64,000 nucleotides of DNA from the NCBI GenBank assembly GCA_028826165.1, contig JAPDFW010000098.1, positions 62,001-126,000 of the forward strand, given 5' to 3'. Source of the stretch: Anaeramoeba ignava. Its lineage: Eukaryota; Metamonada; Anaeramoebidae. Position numbers and translations under genes: made by a program. Shown here piece after piece: positions 59,993 to 64,000 of this stretch; the stretch's first letter is position 1, and each line of letters opens with the position of its first letter. Below the pieces are notes generated by a model. That model had not been told where the DNA came from. It made no database searches and saw only the letters and a program-made list of their open reading frames with translations.

Positions 59993-62900
59993 ATGCTCTC
60001 TTTTCTTTAAACCAATTTTGAAATGGATTGGAAAACCAAATTTTCTTGATTTTGTTGGAGATGATGTTATTTGGAGATCTCTTACAGTTATTTTACTTTC
60101 TACTTTTTTCATTTTTACATTTGGAGTTGCAATTAGATATTTACTTGAATCAACAAAAATTAATGAAGATAAAATTGGGATAAAGTAATTATTTATTTAT
60201 TAACTATTTAATATTTATTTATTTAATATTTAAAAAACAAAAAATTTAGTTTGGATTTCTTTAAATTCCCAAATGAAACTGAACTTTATTATTTCCAAAC
60301 TTTTAGTACTGAAGTAAATTAATTGATATTTATTTAATTCTTCTTTTATTTTTTTTGTAAATAATTTTAATTTAATTTATTCTTTTATTTTCTTATTTTC
60401 TTATTTTCTTATTAGTTAAGAGTTTCCAAAAAATTTAAAAGTGATGGAATTAAAAATTGTAAAGTAACTGCAAGTGCATATTCTTTAGATTCAAGTCAAA
60501 ATTATGGAGGAAATGATTTAAGTTTAATGGAAATGAAAGAATATTTGAAAAATCAAATTACAATATCAGGAGATACAATTCAATATTCTGATGAAGATGG
60601 ATTTGTAAAATTTTCAAATCTTTCAATTAGTTCAGGAATAAGTCAAACAATTAATTTAACATTTTTTGCTGAATGTGGAATTGAAAGTGAAAATGAATTT
60701 AAAAAGAATGGACCTTGTAAATATTATTTATTTAAAATTATTTCCAAAATAAATCCAATTATAATTTAATTTTAATTTAATTTTAATTTAATTTAGCTCA
60801 AAATATCTCTTTAAAATCAATTTATTCAAATTCAACAACAGCTCAAATTTCTTTTCCACTTTCAATGAAACCCACAAGTAATTAATTAATTAATTCAAAT
60901 CAAAAATCAAAAATCAAAAATCTAAAAAATATTATTTTATTTCTTTGGTTTAGTTGATAAATTTTATTTTGCAAAAAATGAATCTTTTAATAATGAAATA
61001 TTCAATTTTGGAAAAGAAATCCTTTTCATTTTTGGATTTAGTTTAAGTGAATCAAGTTTAAAAAATCAAGTTTATTTGAATAATATTTCAATATTTTCAA
61101 TTCCAGCAAATAGAACTTGGATTTATCCTGAATATGAATCTTATTGTAAAAAAAAACAAAAATTAAATTAAATTAAATTAAATCATTCTAATTTTAATTT
61201 TTAAATAGTTTTTGTCAATTTAACTTCATCTTCTTTTTTATCAAATGCTTTATTTCCATCAATTAAAATTTTTAATTTATTAAGTGGAGCAACTTCAACA
61301 AAAATGAATTTAACAAGTTTTTATGAAGGAAAACAAATGAAAATTTATGATCCTTCACAAAATTCTTATTTATCTGAAAATTATTTTAATTTAAATTTTG
61401 AAACAAATGGTTTGAATTTTAAATTTGAATTTTAATTTTAATTTTAATTTGATTTTAATTTAAAAAAATAGTTTCCAAAATTGAAATTAATGAAAATGGA
61501 TCTTTTATTGTGAAAGAAGGAGAAATATTTTCAAAACCTTGGGAAATTATTGTTAAAGATAATGAAAATAAAACAATTCAAAATAAACCTGTTTTTGCAA
61601 AAATTTCTAAACAATGTAATTTTGAAATTTCAGAAAATCAATCTCCTATTGAAAATTCAAAAGTTCTTTTAAATCCTATTTCTTTTACAAATGAATTTGG
61701 AATGTAAAACAAAATTTTAAAAACACAAAATTAACAAAATTAAATTTTTAATTCAAATTATTTTTTGGAATTATTTTTTAGAGCAACTTTCTCAAATTTA
61801 AAATTTTCAATTTCAGGATTAACAAAGAATAATTGCCAATTTAAAATTAAATTTATTTCAGATGGATTTTTTATTGAAACTGATAACATTCAAGTTAATT
61901 CTTCAATTAATAAAATTATTTGGATTGAAACAGTGAATTCAATCAATATTACAGAAGATTTTAAAATAATAAGTAATGACACTTGGCCTGTTATTCAAGT
62001 TCAAGATGAATTTGGAAAAGGAATTCCAAATAAATTAATTTCTTTTAATTGTTCAGATTTTACATTTCAACCTTATCAATTTATCACAAATCAAAATGGA
62101 TTTGTTTCTTTATATTTAGATTTTGCTTTAATTCTTCCTAATAATTTTAATTATGATTATTATTCTTCTAATCAAACTTGTTCAGTTATTATTGATGGAA
62201 TTGAATCAGAAACAATTCAAATTAAAATTAATGCAAATGGTTGGAATAATCCTAATTCAAGTTCAATTTCCAAAATTGAAATAATAAATTGGAATGAAAA
62301 TATAAAATCAGGAGAATTGATAAATTTGAATATTTCTATTGAAAATCATACAGGAATTGTTATTAATGAAAATTATAATTTAACAGGATTTATTAATCCA
62401 GGAGATTTACCAATGGGATATTTAATTTATCCTGAAGAAGGATATTGGAATATTATAAATGGAACAGGAATAATTTTCAACAAGAATTTATGGAATTTCA
62501 ATGAGAACTGAATTATGTTTAGTAATTGGAAAAGATTATATTCCTGATTTTGAAAATTATGATTGGAAAGAATGTTTTGGAATGAGTTTATCAAATGATA
62601 TTGAAAAAGTTGAAATTTCTCATTTTCCAAATCCAAATCAAAATTTTATACCTGGTCAACCTTTTGGAAATGAATCAATTAAATTGAATATAACTGAGAA
62701 TAACATTTCAGAAAATAATTTAACTGTTCATATTCTTTCTTTAAATTCAAATAATTATTATGGAAAACTTTTTGGAAGAAATTCAAGTGAAACAGTAAAA
62801 AATGAAACAAATAATTTATTCCAATCAAATTATACATTAAATGGAACAGGTTTTTATTTTTATTTTATTTTTTAATTTAAATTCAAATTAAATTTTTTAT

Positions 62901-64000
62901 ATTTATTTTTCTATTTGGATTAGAATTAATTTTGGATAATTTTATAATCAATCAACAATCAATTTATGATTCTTTCAATTTAATGATTTTTGTAAATGGA
63001 GTTCCTTCAAATTCAGAAGTTCCTGTTAAACTTTGTTTTCCTCATCAAGATTTGAATTTAAATTTAACTTGGAATACATCCATTCCATTTGTATCAGGAT
63101 ATAACAAAATTCCTTCTCAACCAATTTTACAAATTACAAATTCAACAGGAGAACCAATTCAAGGATATTATGCTTATTTTTCAATTTTGAATGATTCAGT
63201 TGAAGTAATAGATTTTAATACAGGAATAACTGGAGATATTTTAAGTACAGCTCCTTCAAATTCAAGTGGATATGTAACTTGGAATATTTCTTTTCTTAAA
63301 ATATTGTATAATGATAGAATTAATTCTTATTTTTGGATTCCAGATTGTCAAAATCCAACTCTTGATTATTATAATACAAATAAGATAGAAAAGGATTTAA
63401 ATGTTTCAATTGAAGAATTTAATTGGAAATTTTTTGATATTCCTTCTCAAATATTTTATAATCAACCTTTCCCAATTTCTCCAAAAGTTCTTGTTTCAAA
63501 TCAAAATACAAATGAACCAATTTCTAATAAATATATTATTTTTCAAATGCAGAATAGTTCTGATAATACTCAATATATTGATATCAAAACGGAAATTACA
63601 AATGAAAATGGAATTGCAACATTTTCAAATTTATTTTTGGATTTAGAAGAAGAAATTGAGGAAATAAATATTCAATTTATTTGTGATTATAAATCTTATT
63701 CACAAGATATCAAAATTATTTATGAACCAACTCATATTCAAATTTTAAGTTCTGCAAGAAATCATTCCCAAATTGGAATCCCATTTATTTTCCCTAATCA
63801 ATCAATAACATTTAATAACAAGAATTATTTAGGTTCATTTATTGTTCAACTTTTTTCTTTTTCAATTCCAATTTCTGGAAAACCAATAACTGCTAAATTA
63901 ATTTCACAAAATTCAGAAAATGGGAAATTAGATCCATCAACTTCACTTGAAATAACTGATGAAAATGGAATTGCAGTTTTCAATCTAAGAATGGAATCAG
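59993..64000 (+). CDS. Large surface protein with invasin/Big-like Ig repeats, 3' end outside window
   Basis: The first exon reads CSLFFKPILKWIGKPNF, then DDVIWRSLTVILLSTFFIFT, a membrane helix with a cytosolic basic flank. Short introns follow (60185-60249, about 60320-60417, 60717-60797, 60876-60954, 61143-61208, 61411-61470, 61707-61781 and 62851-62923). The extracellular part is a series of about 110-150-residue modules, each with a VQDEFGKGIPNKLISF-like strand, then ITNQNGFVSLYLDF, ITNENGIATFSNLFL or ITDENGIAVFNLRM. The T-(D/N)-x-(N)-G-x-(A/V)-x-F pattern is the mark of bacterial Ig-like (Big_1/invasin-type) domains. One frame break lies near 62473 (one T extra). No ATG is available in frame; it may continue from the preceding propeller gene by one missing A near 59940, or start upstream in an unseen exon. 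The protein continues past 64000. Confidence 0.62.

Noticed and set aside
1-64000. Reassigned stop codons
   Set aside because: TAA, TAG and TGA all end conserved proteins at expected places, and no in-frame stop is needed inside conserved blocks except at single-base frame breaks.
1-64000. tRNA, rRNA, transposon or retroelement genes
   Set aside because: I found no cloverleaf-like GC-rich segments, no reverse transcriptase, integrase or transposase motif, and no long terminal or inverted repeats.

Overview
The window is eukaryotic nuclear DNA of extreme A+T content from a protist. Genes have GT-AG introns, all three stop codons are used as stops (TAA mostly; TAG in the SEC13-like gene; TGA in the YIPF3-, capping-enzyme- and GSAP-like genes), so the standard code fits. 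Proteins are rich in Asn, Gln, Lys and Glu tracts. The BTB/coiled-coil/TLDc protein, a nearby BTB remnant and a very Rac1-like GTPase would fit an amoeboid such as Anaeramoeba; that assignment is inference from style, not from a marker gene.

Layout. 1-1792: 3' part of a MOB kinase activator (+). 2226-4158: ADF/cofilin (+), with a 1.5 kb repeat intron. 4418-6283: coiled-coil protein (+). 6355-7071: NAA50-like acetyltransferase (-). 7187-8696: YIPF3-like Golgi protein (-). 9116-20483: a Furry/Tao3/Mor2 scaffold of about 2,800 residues (+). 20770-23343: bifunctional mRNA capping enzyme (-). 24052-25169: ATG12 (-). 25239-27661: TAF4-like TFIID subunit (-). 27847-29627: phosphatidylinositol synthase (+). 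29775-31265: 12-bp satellite. 31270-40822: giant protein with alternating SH3-like and PH domains ending in a RasGAP domain (-). 41052-45982: homologue of gamma-secretase-activating protein (-). 46320-48079: cysteine-rich folate-receptor-like membrane protein (+). 48282-49390: SEC13 (-). 49577-49900: BTB-domain remnant (-). 49900-50690: AT-rich tandem duplications. 51144-53198: BTB/coiled-coil/TLDc protein (-). 54632-55210: Rac GTPase (-), sitting between two arrays of about 144-bp repeats. 57588-59947: beta-propeller-like surface protein (+). 59993-64000: start of a surface protein with invasin-like Ig repeats (+, runs off the end).

Several products meet in the same cell biology: MOB and Furry are both parts of the NDR/LATS (RAM) kinase module that controls polarity; cofilin, Rac, RasGAP and PI synthase act on actin, small GTPases and phosphoinositides; SEC13, YIPF3 and ATG12 act on membrane traffic and autophagy; the capping enzyme and TAF4 act on Pol II transcripts.

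Two genome-level traits stand out. Almost every long intron is filled with its own simple tandem repeat, usually of period 6 or 12 and different from intron to intron, which yields long spurious reading frames. And many clearly conserved genes carry single-base frame breaks that lie in A or T runs (Furry, capping enzyme, RasGAP, both surface proteins); assembly homopolymer error is the simplest reading, but real frameshifting has not been excluded.
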